64,000 nucleotides of DNA from an uncultured Nocardioidaceae bacterium (GCA_902805855.1 CADCUJ010000059.1:1-64000); one strand, 5' to 3'. Positions 1-9,566 are shown, counted from the first letter of the stretch. Numbers and translations are program-made. The notes: generated by a model not told the origin, from the letters alone.

Positions 1-1244
1 CCCTGGAAGACCTGGATCCCCACCGAGGGCTGGTTGTCGGCCGCGGTGGTGAACACCTCGGAGCGCTTGGTCGGGATCGTGGTGTTGCGTTCGATCAGCC
101 GGGTCATCACGCCTCCCTGCGTCTCGATGCCCAGGCTCAGCGGCGTCACGTCGAGCAGCAGCACGTCCTTGACCTCGCCCTTGAGCACCCCGGCCTGCAA
201 GGCGGCGCCGACGGCCACGACCTCGTCCGGGTTCACTCCCTTGTTGGGCTCCTTGCCGCCGAGCAGCTCCTTGACCGTGTCCGCGACCGCGGGCATCCGG
301 GTGGAGCCGCCGACCAGGACCACGTGATCGATCTTGGAGATGTCCTGGCCGGCGTCCTTGAGCACCTGCTTGAAAGGCGCCTTGGTGCGGTCGAGCAGGT
401 CGGAGGTCAGCTTCTGGAACTCCGAGCGGGTCAGCTTCTCCTCGAAGTGCAGTGGCCCGGACTCCGAGTGGGTGATGTAGGGCAGGTGGATGGTGGTCTC
501 GCTCGAGGACGAAAGCTCGATCTTCGCCTTCTCAGCCGCCTCCTGTAGGCGCTGCCGGGCGATCTTGTCCGCACCCAGGTCGACGTTGTTGCTGGCCTTG
601 AACTTCTTGACCATCCACTCCACGAGGCGGGTGTCCCAGTCGTCACCACCGAGATGGTTGTCCCCCGAGGTCGCCTTCACCTCCACGACGCCCTCACCAA
701 TCTCAAGCAACGACACGTCGAAGGTTCCGCCGCCCAGGTCGAAGACCAAGATGGTCTGGTCGGACTCCTTGTCCAGGCCGTAGGCCAGCGCGGCGGCGGT
801 CGGCTCGTTGACGATGCGAGACACGTTCATGCCCGCGATCTCGCCGGCCTCCTTGGTGGCCTGGCGCTGGGCGTCTGAGAAGTACGCCGGAACCGTGATC
901 ACGGCGTCGGTGACCGTCTCCCCGAGGTAGGACTCGGCGTCCCGCTTGAGCTTCTGCAACACGAACGCCGAGATCTGCTGGGGGGTGAACGTCTTGTCGT
1001 CGATCTGCGACTTCCAGTCGGTGCCCATGTGCCGCTTGACCGACCGGATGGTCCGGTCGACGTTGGTCACCGCCTGACGCTTGGCGACCTCCCCGACGAG
1101 CACCTCGCCGTTCTTGGCGAACGCCACCACCGACGGGGTGGTGCGCGACCCTTCGGCGTTCGCGATGACGGTGGGTTCGCCACCTTCGAGGACGGAGACG
1201 ACGGAGTTCGTCGTTCCCAGGTCGATGCCGACCGCGCGTGCCAT
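1..1244 (-). CDS. dnaK: Molecular chaperone DnaK (Hsp70), 3' part beyond the window
   Basis: Hsp70 chaperone, an ATP-driven cytosolic foldase working with DnaJ and GrpE. About 414 N-terminal residues are present; the gene runs off the left edge, whereas the family is usually about 600-640 residues. The ATPase domain shows GIDLGTTNS at residues 6-14, [11 protein letters not shown] near 166 and LVGGSTRMP near 315; the interdomain linker [11 protein letters not shown] lies near 360, followed by the start of the substrate-binding domain. The ATG at 1244 has a GGAGG ribosome site 8 bases upstream. A HAIR-like element 120 bases upstream (1364-1384) suggests HspR heat-shock repression. grpE, dnaJ and hspR would be expected beyond the edge. 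Confidence 0.98.
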   Translation of the reverse strand, partial: MARAVGIDLGTTNSVVSVLEGGEPTVIANAEGSRTTPSVVAFAKNGEVLVGEVAKRQAVTNVDRTIRSVKRHMGTDWKSQIDDKTFTPQQISAFVLQKLKRDAESYLGETVTDAVITVPAYFSDAQRQATKEAGEIAGMNVSRIVNEPTAAALAYGLDKESDQTILVFDLGGGTFDVSLLEIGEGVVEVKATSGDNHLGGDDWDTRLVEWMVKKFKASNNVDLGADKIARQRLQEAAEKAKIELSSSSETTIHLPYITHSESGPLHFEEKLTRSEFQKLTSDLLDRTKAPFKQVLKDAGQDISKIDHVVLVGGSTRMPAVADTVKELLGGKEPNKGVNPDEVVAVGAALQAGVLKGEVKDVLLLDVTPLSLGIETQGGVMTRLIERNTTIPTKRSEVFTTAADNQPSVGIQVFQ

Positions 1245-1363
1245 GTGATTACCTCCGGTTTTCGGGTCCTGCGACTCGGCGCAGGTCGCTGGTGTACCTC
1301 GAGTTCTGGGGTGCCTGGACGGCCGCTGCCGGCGAGCCGTCCACGAGCCAGTCTGGCAAACTT

Positions 1364-1384
1364 CCTGAGCCAGATCAACTCAAC
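1364..1384 (-). promoter_or_regulatory. HAIR-like HspR operator upstream of dnaK
   Basis: On the minus strand the sequence reads GTTGAGT, seven bases, GCTCAGG, matching 11 of 14 positions of the HspR inverted repeat CTTGAGT-N7-ACTCAAG. It lies about 120 bases before the dnaK start, where HspR operators normally sit. The match is seen directly; binding by HspR is inferred. Confidence 0.6.
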
Positions 1385-1486
1385 TCTTGTCATCTGGTGC
1401 AACGCAGGAGTGCCCGGCGCAGATTCCGTCAGCGGCCGGCCACGGGTGTGATCTGAGTCATCTTCTGGTCCCGACGAGGCGCCGCC

Positions 1487-2068
1487 TCACCGGCGCTCCA
1501 GGGCGGGCAGGCTGCGGCGCAGCAGGTCGACGGCCGGTCCCAGCAGGAGCACGATGATCACCGTGCCGGGTCCGATCGCGGCGCCGAGCAGCCAGCCGAC
1601 CACCGCGCCTCCGCCCTGGACCAGGCTGTAGCTCCATCGGAACGGGATGGGCGGGTCCCAGGCCAGGGCAGCGGCCTCGGCCGGCCCCGCCCCGGTGTCG
1701 CTGGCCAGGTACCCAGCGACACCCAGGGTGATGAGCCCGAAAGCCAGCGCGAGATACCCGATCCGAGCCGGCACGCCCTCCACCGGTGGGGCGAGTGCGA
1801 GCACTGCCGAGATGACGAAACCGACCAGGAACCACTGGACCACGGTGCCCGGGCCGGGTCGTGTGCCCCGCAGCCAGGCCATCGCGATGAATCCAGCCCC
1901 CACGATGATGTTCAGCACCCAGAACGGGGCGGCGGTGGCAATCGCCAACCCGTTGACCAGTGACGAGTAGCCGTCCGATCCCAGGGCCGCCTCGAGCAGG
2001 AAGGCGATCCCGGTGCCGAGGACGGTGCAGGCAACGACGAGCTGCGCGTACCTCAGCGCGTCAGCCAA
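1487..2068 (-). CDS. YczE/YitT-family integral membrane protein
   Basis: 193-residue protein with about five hydrophobic segments and glycine-rich loops. The C-terminal GAAIGPGTVIIVLLLGP resembles the 'G.GT....GP' signature of YczE-type membrane proteins, whose function is poorly known. The only in-frame start is TTG at 2068, overlapping the end of the upstream gene (stop at 2061-2063), so translation is probably coupled. It is co-directional with the anchored protein at 2061-2648. Family assignment is moderate and no substrate can be given. Confidence 0.65.
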   Translation of the reverse strand: MADALRYAQLVVACTVLGTGIAFLLEAALGSDGYSSLVNGLAIATAAPFWVLNIIVGAGFIAMAWLRGTRPGPGTVVQWFLVGFVISAVLALAPPVEGVPARIGYLALAFGLITLGVAGYLASDTGAGPAEAAALAWDPPIPFRWSYSLVQGGGAVVGWLLGAAIGPGTVIIVLLLGPAVDLLRRSLPALERR

Positions 2069-2648
2069 CGGTGACGGTGACCGGGGCGGATGCCCGACCG
2101 GTGGCCTCGTCGACGACCCGGAAGCGGTTCTGGCCGCCCTGGCCGGACTCGACGTAGGTGGCGAACTGACCGCCCTCGACGGTGGCCGTGGTGGGGAAGG
2201 CGACCCAGCCGCCCTCCAAACGCTGCACCTGCAACGTGCTCCCGTCCCCGCCCCGGTAGGTCCCGGTCAGGGTGATCCGACCGAACGTGGGCACGCGAGA
2301 CGGACTGGCTGCCAGGGTGATCTGGCGGCGTTCCGGCTTCTTGGACGTCTTCGGCTCGGCCGGCTCTGTCGTCGCCTGGGTCGTCGCCTGGGACGGTGAC
2401 GGGGACGTCGACGGGCTCTCGGCGGGCGCCGTCGAGCGGGACTCAGCAGGCGTGTCCGGGTCCGGGACGTAGAGGCTCTGCTCCGGCGAGGTGGACACGT
2501 CGGCTGCGTCCCCGTCGGAGACACCCGTCACGTCGGCCAGGCCGAGTGCGACCGCACTGACCACTGCACCGATCAGCACGGCGACGCCGACCAGCGCAGC
2601 CAGGCCGACGAGCACCGGCCGGGCCCGGCTTTCGTCTCCGTCGTCCAC
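2061..2648 (-). CDS. Membrane-anchored protein with Ser/Thr/Pro-rich linker and beta-sandwich-like tail
   Basis: 195-residue protein, no named family recognised. A single hydrophobic helix near residues 12-36 would anchor it in the membrane. It is followed by a long low-complexity linker rich in Ser, Thr, Pro and Ala (about 55-105), typical of actinobacterial surface proteins, and a compact C-terminal domain (about 110-195) with alternating beta-like segments resembling an Ig-like or bacterial adhesion fold. The GTG at 2648 follows a GGGAG ribosome site. Its end overlaps the YczE-like gene by 8 bases. An extracytoplasmic C-terminus is inferred. Confidence 0.75.
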   Translation of the reverse strand: MDDGDESRARPVLVGLAALVGVAVLIGAVVSAVALGLADVTGVSDGDAADVSTSPEQSLYVPDPDTPAESRSTAPAESPSTSPSPSQATTQATTEPAEPKTSKKPERRQITLAASPSRVPTFGRITLTGTYRGGDGSTLQVQRLEGGWVAFPTTATVEGGQFATYVESGQGGQNRFRVVDEATGRASAPVTVTVG

Positions 2649-2740
2649 CAGCTCTCCCTGTCATCATCCGTGCCTGATCGTGCTGCTCGCGCCGGCTGGG
2701 TCGCGCGGGCAGCACAGCGGGCAGCACAATTGACGCACGC

Positions 2741-3688
2741 CTAGGTATCCGTAGGTGCGGCGGGGCGGGTCCGGTGCGCATGGCGGTAGTGAGCGGCGAG
2801 CAGATCCTCGCCCCAGTCCCGCCGCAGGTCACGCCATACCGTGTGGATGTGGTTCGCGTCGTTCTGGGTGTTGTCGTACTCGACCAGGAACTCCTCACCG
2901 CGGAGCGCGTAGTAGTGACCCAGGCCGGGCTCGGGCGACCCCGCCCAGGCGAAGGTCAGCGGCTCCCGGTCCGGCGACACAGCCGCACGCACCCGGCCGA
3001 GGTAGTGCTCGAGCAGGACGTCGAACGCCTGCTGTGAGCGCGGCGCCAGGTCGACGTACTCCACCCCGGTCGGCACCGCGGCGATGTGGGCACGCACGGC
3101 GTTCCGGGTGAGGATGTCGCTCGGTGCATCGGGTGAGACGACGGCTCGTTCGCGCTGCTCGCTCGGCAACGACTCCAGGAGATCGCGGGCGAGGTCCTCC
3201 TCGGCGGCGAGGACTCGCAGACCCTCCTCGGGTCCACGCGGCACCTGCGCCGGGTTGGCGCCGAAGAACAGCGGCGTCACCGACAACGCGTCTGCGACCA
3301 CCGTGAAATGCAGGCATAGGTGGTGCCCGCCGACCCGCCAGGCCCACGGCGCGTCGTCGGCCGGGTCGCCGAAGACGCTGAACCAGTAGTGCTCGCGGCG
3401 GCGCCGCTCCGAGCCCGGCCTGCCTGCCTGCTCCTCGAGCGCCTTCAGGACCGGCTCGAGCCCGATGATCCCGCGTGCCGTGCTGGCCCCGCGCTCCGAG
3501 AGCCCGGTCTCGACGAGTGCGAACGCACGGTCTCGCTGCTCCGCATCCATGTCCGCGAGCGCCAGCCCGCCACGCATCCCGGGAGTGTAGTGCCAGGAGA
3601 ACCGCTCCTCGTCGGCGAAGGCGTATCGAGCCATCGCCTCCTGCTCGTCGGACAGTGAGGCCAAGAACGCCTGCGCCGCACCTCTCAT
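2741..3688 (-). CDS. DUF3500 domain protein
   Basis: 315-residue protein of the DUF3500 family, whose biochemical role is unknown. Family-like features are the N-terminal WHYTPGMRGGLAL stretch, the central WRVGGHHLCLHFT segment (histidine-rich, possibly metal-binding), LFFGANPAQVP and the C-terminal EEFLVEYDNTQNDANHIH. No signal peptide or membrane span is visible. It starts at ATG 3688, nine bases after the stop of the FAD-GcvT oxidase gene, and is likely the last gene of the operon beginning with the permease at 9501. The context suggests a part in catabolism of a methylated or amino-alcohol compound. Confidence 0.85.
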   Translation of the reverse strand: MRGAAQAFLASLSDEQEAMARYAFADEERFSWHYTPGMRGGLALADMDAEQRDRAFALVETGLSERGASTARGIIGLEPVLKALEEQAGRPGSERRRREHYWFSVFGDPADDAPWAWRVGGHHLCLHFTVVADALSVTPLFFGANPAQVPRGPEEGLRVLAAEEDLARDLLESLPSEQRERAVVSPDAPSDILTRNAVRAHIAAVPTGVEYVDLAPRSQQAFDVLLEHYLGRVRAAVSPDREPLTFAWAGSPEPGLGHYYALRGEEFLVEYDNTQNDANHIHTVWRDLRRDWGEDLLAAHYRHAHRTRPAAPTDT

Positions 3689-3697
3689 CGCTCGAGC

Positions 3698-6178
3698 CTA
3701 GCGAGCACTCCCGACCTCGGGGGCGGGCCGGATCTTGCTGCCGTCCGGGTCGAACACCGACCGCAAGCCGACCTCCACCGGATGCACCTCCCCACCCACG
3801 TCGACCGTGTACTCCCCCGAGCCCGCCCAGTCCCGACTGACCGGCTGCCCATCGGGACGTGCGACGTAGGCCAGGCCCACGCAGGCACCCATCGTCTCGC
3901 CCCAGGCAGCGCTGGTCACCTGGCCAACGGCGCGACCGTCGCGACGGACGAGCTCGCCGCCCCACAGCATCGCGTCGCGGTCGGTGACGACCAGTGACAC
4001 CAACCGGCGTCTGGGCCCCTCCGCCTTGGCCTTCTCCACGGCTTCGCGGCCGAGGAACCCGATGTCGGTCTTGAGCTTGCAGGCGAAGGTGAGTCCCGCC
4101 TCGACCGGGTTGTAGTCCGGGGTCAGCTCCCGGCCGAAGGCGCGGTACCCCTTCTCCAGCCGCAACGCCTCGATCGCGTAGTACCCGGCAGGTGTCACAC
4201 CGAGAGACTCCCCTTCGCCGATGAGGTCCTCGTAGACGCCGACCGCGAACTCGGTGGGCACGTAGAGCTCCCAGCCGAGCTCACCGACGTAGGTGATCCT
4301 GGTCGCCCGCACGGTCGAGTATCCGAGCCGAACGACCTGGCTGGTGCTGAAGGGGAAGGCGGCGTCGGCGAAGTCCGCGTCGGAGAGCCGGGTGAGCAGG
4401 TCGCGTGAGCGCGGGCCCATCACGCCGAGGACTGCGTACGCCGAGGTGACGTCCACCACCTTCGCGTCGGCACCGGCCGCGATGTTGCGGTTGAGCCAGT
4501 CCTGGTCGCGTTCGGTGGTCGCCGCGCTGCTCACCAGCAGGAACTCCTCGGGGCCGGTCCGGGTGACGGTGAGATCCGACTCGTAGGTCCCGCGCCGGTT
4601 GAGCAGGCCGGTGTAGACCGTCGTGCCCACGGGAACCGCGACGTCGTTCGTGCAGATCCACTGAAGCGAGGTCTCCGCGTCCGCCCCCACCACCAGGTAC
4701 TTGGAGAACGAGGTCTGGTCGAAGACGGCCACTGCCTCACGGGCGGCCACCTGTTCCCCGGCACACCAGGGCAGCCAGTTCTGCTTGCCCCAGGAGTACT
4801 CGATGGTCGGGTCTGCGTCCGGCGGGGCGAAGTAGCTCGGCCGCTCCCACCCCATCTTGCTGCCGAAGCCGGCGTTGGCGTCGGCCAGCAGGTGGTGCAG
4901 CGGTGAGCGCCGGAACGGACGCGCCGTCTCCAGCTCCCGGTTCGGCCACGGGATCGCGTAGTGCAGGCCGAGGACCTCCGAGACCCGGTCGCGCAGCCAG
5001 CGGGTGTTGCCGGTGAAAGCACCGAACCGGCGCAGGTCCACCGCGACCAGGTCGGAGGTCGCCTCGCCCTCGACGACCCACTCGGCCAGTGCCCGGCCGG
5101 CCCCGCCGGCGCAGGCGATTCCGACACTGTTGAAGCCTGCGCAGACGAAGAACCCGCGCACCGACGGCGCCTCGCCGAGCACGAACTGGTTGTCCGGCGT
5201 GAAGCTCTCCGGGCCGTTGTAGAGCTTGCGGATCCCGGTCTCGGCCAGGACCGGGACCCGGGTCACCGCGTTGTCCATCAGGACCGAGAAGTGCTCCCAG
5301 TCCTCCTCCAGCAGGCTGAACTCGAACGGGTAGGGAACCGCGTCCGGTGAGACCCATGGTTTCGCCTCCGGCTCGAAGCCGCCCACCACGAGACCCCCGA
5401 CCTCCTCCTTGAAGTAGGTGTAGCCGTCGGGGTCGCGCAGGATCGGCATCTCCGGCGCGATGCCCTCGATCTGGTCGGTGACCGCGTAGAAGTGCTCGGC
5501 CGAGTGCAGCGGCACGTTCACCCCGACCATCGCCGCGACCTGCTTGGCCCACTGGCCCGCGCAGTTGACCACCACCTCCGCCTCGATGTCGCCTGCGTCG
5601 GTGCGGACCCCCGTCACCGCGCCGTTCGCGGTCAGCACGTCGACGACCCGCACCCGTTCGAGCACGGTCGCGCCCCCCAGCCGGGCACCCTTCGCCAGCG
5701 CCGCGGTGAGGTCGGCCGGGTTGGCTTTTCCGTCCCCCGGGAGCCAGATCGCACCGACCAGGTCCTCGACCTGCATCAACGGGAACCGTTCTTGTGCCTG
5801 CGCTGGTGTCAGCAGCTCGCACTCCAGGTCGAAGGCCTCGGCGGTCGCGGCGGTGCGCCGAAGCTGGGTCATCCGGTCCGGGGTGCGGGCCACGGTCACC
5901 GCACCGCACCGCCGATACCCGGCGCTGAGCCCGGTCTCCTGCTCCAGCCGCGAGTAGAGGTCGGTGGAGTACTGCACCAACCGGGTCGCGCTCTCCGAGG
6001 CGCGCAGCTGACCGACCAGTCCCGCAGCGTGCCAGGTCGTGCCGCAGGAGAGCGCTCCCTGCTCGAGGACCACCACGTCGCTCACCCCGAGGCGGGTCAG
6101 GTGGTAGGCCGCGCTGGCACCGATCACACCGCCCCCGATGACCACCACCTGAGCACGCTGGGGAAGCTCAGTCGTCAC
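3698..6178 (-). CDS. FAD-dependent oxidase fused to GcvT (dimethylglycine/sarcosine dehydrogenase-like)
   Basis: 826-residue two-module enzyme. The N-terminal half is a D-amino-acid-oxidase-type flavoprotein with dinucleotide motif VVIGGGVIGASAAYHL at residues 12-27 and CGTTWHAAGL at 45-54, whose His50 matches the position of covalent FAD attachment in dimethylglycine and sarcosine dehydrogenases. The second half (from about 450) is a GcvT/aminomethyltransferase fold with LRLEKGYRAFGREL and the barrel domain, which would pass the oxidised methyl carbon to tetrahydrofolate. Length matches the DMGDH family. GTG at 6178 overlaps the upstream kinase gene by 11 bases. The likely role is oxidative demethylation of an N-methylated amine; the exact substrate is not determined by sequence. 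Confidence 0.88.
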   Translation of the reverse strand: MTTELPQRAQVVVIGGGVIGASAAYHLTRLGVSDVVVLEQGALSCGTTWHAAGLVGQLRASESATRLVQYSTDLYSRLEQETGLSAGYRRCGAVTVARTPDRMTQLRRTAATAEAFDLECELLTPAQAQERFPLMQVEDLVGAIWLPGDGKANPADLTAALAKGARLGGATVLERVRVVDVLTANGAVTGVRTDAGDIEAEVVVNCAGQWAKQVAAMVGVNVPLHSAEHFYAVTDQIEGIAPEMPILRDPDGYTYFKEEVGGLVVGGFEPEAKPWVSPDAVPYPFEFSLLEEDWEHFSVLMDNAVTRVPVLAETGIRKLYNGPESFTPDNQFVLGEAPSVRGFFVCAGFNSVGIACAGGAGRALAEWVVEGEATSDLVAVDLRRFGAFTGNTRWLRDRVSEVLGLHYAIPWPNRELETARPFRRSPLHHLLADANAGFGSKMGWERPSYFAPPDADPTIEYSWGKQNWLPWCAGEQVAAREAVAVFDQTSFSKYLVVGADAETSLQWICTNDVAVPVGTTVYTGLLNRRGTYESDLTVTRTGPEEFLLVSSAATTERDQDWLNRNIAAGADAKVVDVTSAYAVLGVMGPRSRDLLTRLSDADFADAAFPFSTSQVVRLGYSTVRATRITYVGELGWELYVPTEFAVGVYEDLIGEGESLGVTPAGYYAIEALRLEKGYRAFGRELTPDYNPVEAGLTFACKLKTDIGFLGREAVEKAKAEGPRRRLVSLVVTDRDAMLWGGELVRRDGRAVGQVTSAAWGETMGACVGLAYVARPDGQPVSRDWAGSGEYTVDVGGEVHPVEVGLRSVFDPDGSKIRPAPEVGSAR

Positions 6179-7088
6179 GGGTCACCTCCTCCAGCAGCCG
6201 CGGGAAGTCGGCATCGGTGAACCCCACCGCAGCCTTCTCGAAACGCTCCAGGCACCAGCTGTCGAAGTCGAAGTCGAGGGTGCTGGTGGCCGCCTGGATG
6301 GCACCCCACAGTGACCAGCCGTACTGCGAGGTGAGCGCCTGCAGCCTGGCCCGCGCGAGCTGGTTGCGCAACTCCCTTCCGTGGTAGGCCACCACCAGCT
6401 CGGCGAGCTGCTCACCGTCGAGGTCGCACTCGGTCGCCGTGTTGCCGAGCTCGAAGGAAGGGTCGTTGTTGCCGGAGTACTCGTAGTCGATGAGCCACAG
6501 CCGCTGTCCGTCGTCGATGAAGTTCCCGGCCAGCAGGTCGTTGTTGCAGGGGACCGTGTCCGGTGCGTGGACGGCCAGGGCGCGGCGGACCTCCTGGAAC
6601 GCCGCGTCGTACTTCTCGTAGCCGGTGGGCAGGCTGAAGCCGCGCTCCCGGACGATCCGCAGGTAACGCCGCTGGCGGTCGAACATGTCGAAGTCGTTGA
6701 CGAACCGGGGGCCGGCGTGCAAGGCGCGGCAGGCCGCGGCCACTCGTGCGATCACACCCTCCCGGAGGAAGCTGCTGTTGTCGTAGGTGGAGCCGTCGAT
6801 GTAGTCGAGCACCAAGATGCCGAGCTCCGGCCGGAAGTCGACGACCGGCGCCCCGACACCGGCTCGGGCAGCGGCCAGCGTGTTCAGGTGCTCGGCCTCG
6901 CGGTCGATTCCCAGCAGTCCCTCGTCGCTGCCGAAGCATCGCGCAACGAAGACCCCCTTGGAGGTGGTGACCTTGAGGTTCACGTTGGTCAGCCCACCAG
7001 GAAGCTCCTCCACGGTTCGCGGTCCGGCGAGGGCGGGTACGTGGTCGAGACGCTGCTCCATCGAAGGAAGGTCGAGGGTGCCGGCCAT
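6168..7088 (-). CDS. Choline/ethanolamine-kinase-like phosphotransferase
   Basis: 306-residue protein of the aminoglycoside-phosphotransferase/choline-kinase fold. The catalytic loop is unusual, PCNNDLLAGNFI near residue 180, with Asn before the aspartate rather than the common HxD but with the expected Asp and Asn; the metal-binding Asp lies in WLIDYEYSGNNDP near 197. A LicA-like N-lobe carries LPGGLTNVNLKV. ATG at 7088 is one base after the regulator stop, and the 3' end overlaps the FAD-GcvT gene by 11 bases, so all are co-translated. A kinase beside an amine oxidase and a permease suggests it phosphorylates the imported amino alcohol or an intermediate (inference). Confidence 0.85.
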   Translation of the reverse strand: MAGTLDLPSMEQRLDHVPALAGPRTVEELPGGLTNVNLKVTTSKGVFVARCFGSDEGLLGIDREAEHLNTLAAARAGVGAPVVDFRPELGILVLDYIDGSTYDNSSFLREGVIARVAAACRALHAGPRFVNDFDMFDRQRRYLRIVRERGFSLPTGYEKYDAAFQEVRRALAVHAPDTVPCNNDLLAGNFIDDGQRLWLIDYEYSGNNDPSFELGNTATECDLDGEQLAELVVAYHGRELRNQLARARLQALTSQYGWSLWGAIQAATSTLDFDFDSWCLERFEKAAVGFTDADFPRLLEEVTRDD

Positions 7089-7089
7089 C

Positions 7090-7881
7090 TCAACCGACCT
7101 TGTCCTCGGCGATGCTGGTGCGCAGGGCGATCCTGGTGCGGTCCGCCCGGTAGCGGTCGTAGGCGTGCTCGACCGGCTCCCCCTCCTGGTCGTAGGCGGT
7201 GCGGGTCACCAGCATCAGTGCCGCCCCCTCCTCGGCGCCCAGCAGTCGCGCCTGCTCAGCGTCAGCGACCACCGGCTCGAGCCACTCCTGCGCGGTGTGC
7301 GGCACCGTCTCGTAGTGGCGCTTCATCAGTGAGTAGAGCGACCCGGTCAGCCGATGGTCGAGCAGTCCGGGGAACCTGGCGGCCGAAAGGTAGGTCTCCT
7401 CCAGGGCGAGCGGCTCACGGTCGGCGGACCGGACCCGGACGACCTCGTAGACCTCGTCGACTCCGGAGAGGCAGAGCGCTCGGGCCACACCCGGTGGCGG
7501 CTCGATGATCCGACAGCGGACGATGCTGGCGCCCGCGCGCACCCGGGCGCGGCGCATCTGCTCGGTGAAGCCGGGCAGGCCGGTGAGGTCGCACTCGATG
7601 CGGGGGCGGGCCACGAAGGTCCCGCCGGCCCTGCCGCGCTGGCGATGGACGTGGCCGCTGCGCGCCAGCGCGCCGAGCGCTTGGCGAAGGGTCATCCTGC
7701 TCACCCCGAACGCCGTCGCCAGGTCGCTCTCCGGAGGTAGCCGGTCGCCGGTGCCGAGCCGGCCGTCGCTCATCGCCTCGGCCAACCACCGCTCGATTCG
7801 TGAGTGCGCAGGGGCGTCACCGGGGCCGGCCGCGTCCGGCACCGAGCCGAACACGTCGGCATCGATGCTCAGCACTCTCAA
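7090..7881 (-). CDS. GntR/HutC-family transcriptional regulator (UTRA effector domain)
   Basis: 263-residue regulator. A winged-helix GntR domain occupies about residues 28-95, with RLPPESDLATAFGVSRMTL as the recognition region. A UTRA small-molecule-binding domain follows (about 105-255), including LEETYLSAARFPGLL. UTRA proteins are usually repressors released by a pathway metabolite. The start is TTG at 7881, chosen because a perfect AGGAGG lies six bases upstream; a GTG two codons on is less well placed. It sits between the permease and the kinase in the same operon, so it probably controls this locus. Confidence 0.9.
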   Translation of the reverse strand: MRVLSIDADVFGSVPDAAGPGDAPAHSRIERWLAEAMSDGRLGTGDRLPPESDLATAFGVSRMTLRQALGALARSGHVHRQRGRAGGTFVARPRIECDLTGLPGFTEQMRRARVRAGASIVRCRIIEPPPGVARALCLSGVDEVYEVVRVRSADREPLALEETYLSAARFPGLLDHRLTGSLYSLMKRHYETVPHTAQEWLEPVVADAEQARLLGAEEGAALMLVTRTAYDQEGEPVEHAYDRYRADRTRIALRTSIAEDKVG

Positions 7882-7908
7882 CGCCGGCCTCCTGCGAAGA
7901 CGAGAGGC

Positions 7909-9501
7909 TCAGTCGTTGAAGGCCTCGACGACCTCGGTGTCGATGGTCTTCTTCGGACCGGTGAACCAGTGCCGTGCCGAGACCTGCCACCAGATCGCCA
8001 GCAGGATGAGGGAGCCGACGGTGAGGATCGGAGCGTAGTTGACGAACTTCCACGAGAAGTCGTCTGAGAACGGCACCCCCTGGGGTACGAACGGCAAGAT
8101 GAAGTAGATGCTGATGATGACGATCTCGATGACGGCCACGAGGTTCATCCACTTGTACTTGGAGCCGTTGTTCCACGACCCCGGCTCGAACGCGTCACCC
8201 ATCCGCCAGCGCTGCCAGATCGGGATCAGGAACGCCAGGTACAGACCGATCACGGCCACCGACACCACCGCGTAGAAGGCGGTGGGCACGATCAGCGGGT
8301 CCTCCGCGGTGCCGATGTTCACCTCGACCAGTGCCGGGAGCGTGATCAGCCCGGACACCACGCCGACCAGCATCACCGCACGAGCCGGGACCCGGTTGGC
8401 CGAGACCTTCGACCACTGTGACGAGCCGGGCACGGCACGGTCCCGGCTGAAGGCGAACAGCATCCGGGAGGCACTTGTCATGCAGGCCGTGGCGCAGAAG
8501 AACTGACCGGCGGCCGAGATGAAGAGCACCAGTGCGGCGAGGTCGGCGCCCAGCGAGGTGGTGAAGATGTAGGCGACTCCACCCGCACCGACTCCCGCGT
8601 TGTCAGGGGCGCCGTCCGCCCCGTTCGGCACCGCGAACAAGAACGCCAGCAACAGGATCCAGCCGCCGATGGCCGAGTAGGCGATCGATCGCCAGATGCC
8701 CTTGGCCGCTGCGTTGGCGGCGGAGTGTGTCTCCTCGGACAGGTGGGCGGATGCGTCGAAGCCGGTGATCGTGTACTGCGTGAGCAGCAGCCCGAAGGGC
8801 ACGACCAGCAACCAGTACACCGACGAAGAGTTGCTGCCGCCGTCGTACCCACTGTTGTTGAACCGCTCGGTGAACACGTAGCTGAGGCTCTGGTGGTTGT
8901 CAGGGACGAGCACCAGGATCAGCACGATGGCCAGCGCGCCGAAGACGTGCCACCAGACCGAGATGTTGTTCATGACCGCCATCAGGTGGCCGCTGTAGAT
9001 GTTGAGGGCGGCCGCGGCCGCCAGCACGATCACGAAGATCAGGAAGACCCGGGTGAGGGAGTAGCCGCCGGCGAAGGACTCCGACCAGGTGCTCAGGGTC
9101 AGGTCGATGAACGTGGCGCACCCGTAGGCGACCGAGGCGGTCACCGCCACGAGGCCGATCAGGTTCAGCCAGCCGGTGAAGAACCCGGCACGCGGTCCGC
9201 CCATCTTCGAGGCCCACCAGTAGATTCCACCGGAGGTCGGGTAGGCGGAGACCAGCTCGGACATGGTGAAGCCGATCAACAAGATGAACAGCGAGACGAT
9301 CGGCCAGCCCCACGAGATGGCGATCGGCCCCCCGTTGTTGAACCCTTGGCCGAACGTGGTGAAGCAGCCGGCCAGGATCGAGATGATCGAGAAGGAGATG
9401 GCGAAGTTCGAGAAGCTGGACCAGGATCGGTTCAGCTCCTGCTTGTAGCCGAGCTCAGCAAGCCTTCGTTCATCGTCGGAGAGTTGGGACGTATCGCTCA
9501 T
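7909..9501 (-). CDS. APC-superfamily amino acid/amine permease
   Basis: 530-residue inner-membrane transporter with about twelve hydrophobic helices. The N-terminal LNRSWSSFSNFAISFSIIS and YPTSGGIYWWASKMGG are typical of the amino acid-choline transporter branch (BAT1/GABA-permease-like) of the APC superfamily. It is the first gene of the minus-strand cluster and diverges from the FCD-regulator/ligase operon at 9598, with a 96-base shared promoter region. It is therefore the likely importer of the amine or amino alcohol handled by both clusters. The exact substrate cannot be read from sequence. Confidence 0.93.
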   Translation of the reverse strand: MSDTSQLSDDERRLAELGYKQELNRSWSSFSNFAISFSIISILAGCFTTFGQGFNNGGPIAISWGWPIVSLFILLIGFTMSELVSAYPTSGGIYWWASKMGGPRAGFFTGWLNLIGLVAVTASVAYGCATFIDLTLSTWSESFAGGYSLTRVFLIFVIVLAAAAALNIYSGHLMAVMNNISVWWHVFGALAIVLILVLVPDNHQSLSYVFTERFNNSGYDGGSNSSSVYWLLVVPFGLLLTQYTITGFDASAHLSEETHSAANAAAKGIWRSIAYSAIGGWILLLAFLFAVPNGADGAPDNAGVGAGGVAYIFTTSLGADLAALVLFISAAGQFFCATACMTSASRMLFAFSRDRAVPGSSQWSKVSANRVPARAVMLVGVVSGLITLPALVEVNIGTAEDPLIVPTAFYAVVSVAVIGLYLAFLIPIWQRWRMGDAFEPGSWNNGSKYKWMNLVAVIEIVIISIYFILPFVPQGVPFSDDFSWKFVNYAPILTVGSLILLAIWWQVSARHWFTGPKKTIDTEVVEAFND

Positions 9502-9558
9502 CTGTCGCTCCCGTTGCCGTGAACCGTCGGCCGATGCTAGCGCCGCCGGAAACTATGC

Positions 9559-9566
9559 GTCTAGAC
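9559..9566. promoter_or_regulatory. Palindrome in the divergent permease/regulator promoter
   Basis: A perfect GTCTAGAC palindrome lies in the middle of the 96-base divergent region between the permease (9501, minus) and the FCD regulator (9598, plus). FCD-type GntR regulators often bind short GT...AC palindromes. A plausible minus-strand -10, CATAGT, sits at 9552-9557 directly beside it. Binding by the adjacent regulator is inference. Confidence 0.35.

Noticed and set aside
7085..7095. Single CATCTCAACCG match to the 21-bp repeat unit
   Set aside because: One 11-base match only, at a gene junction, explained by a start codon and a stop codon; no neighbouring copies.
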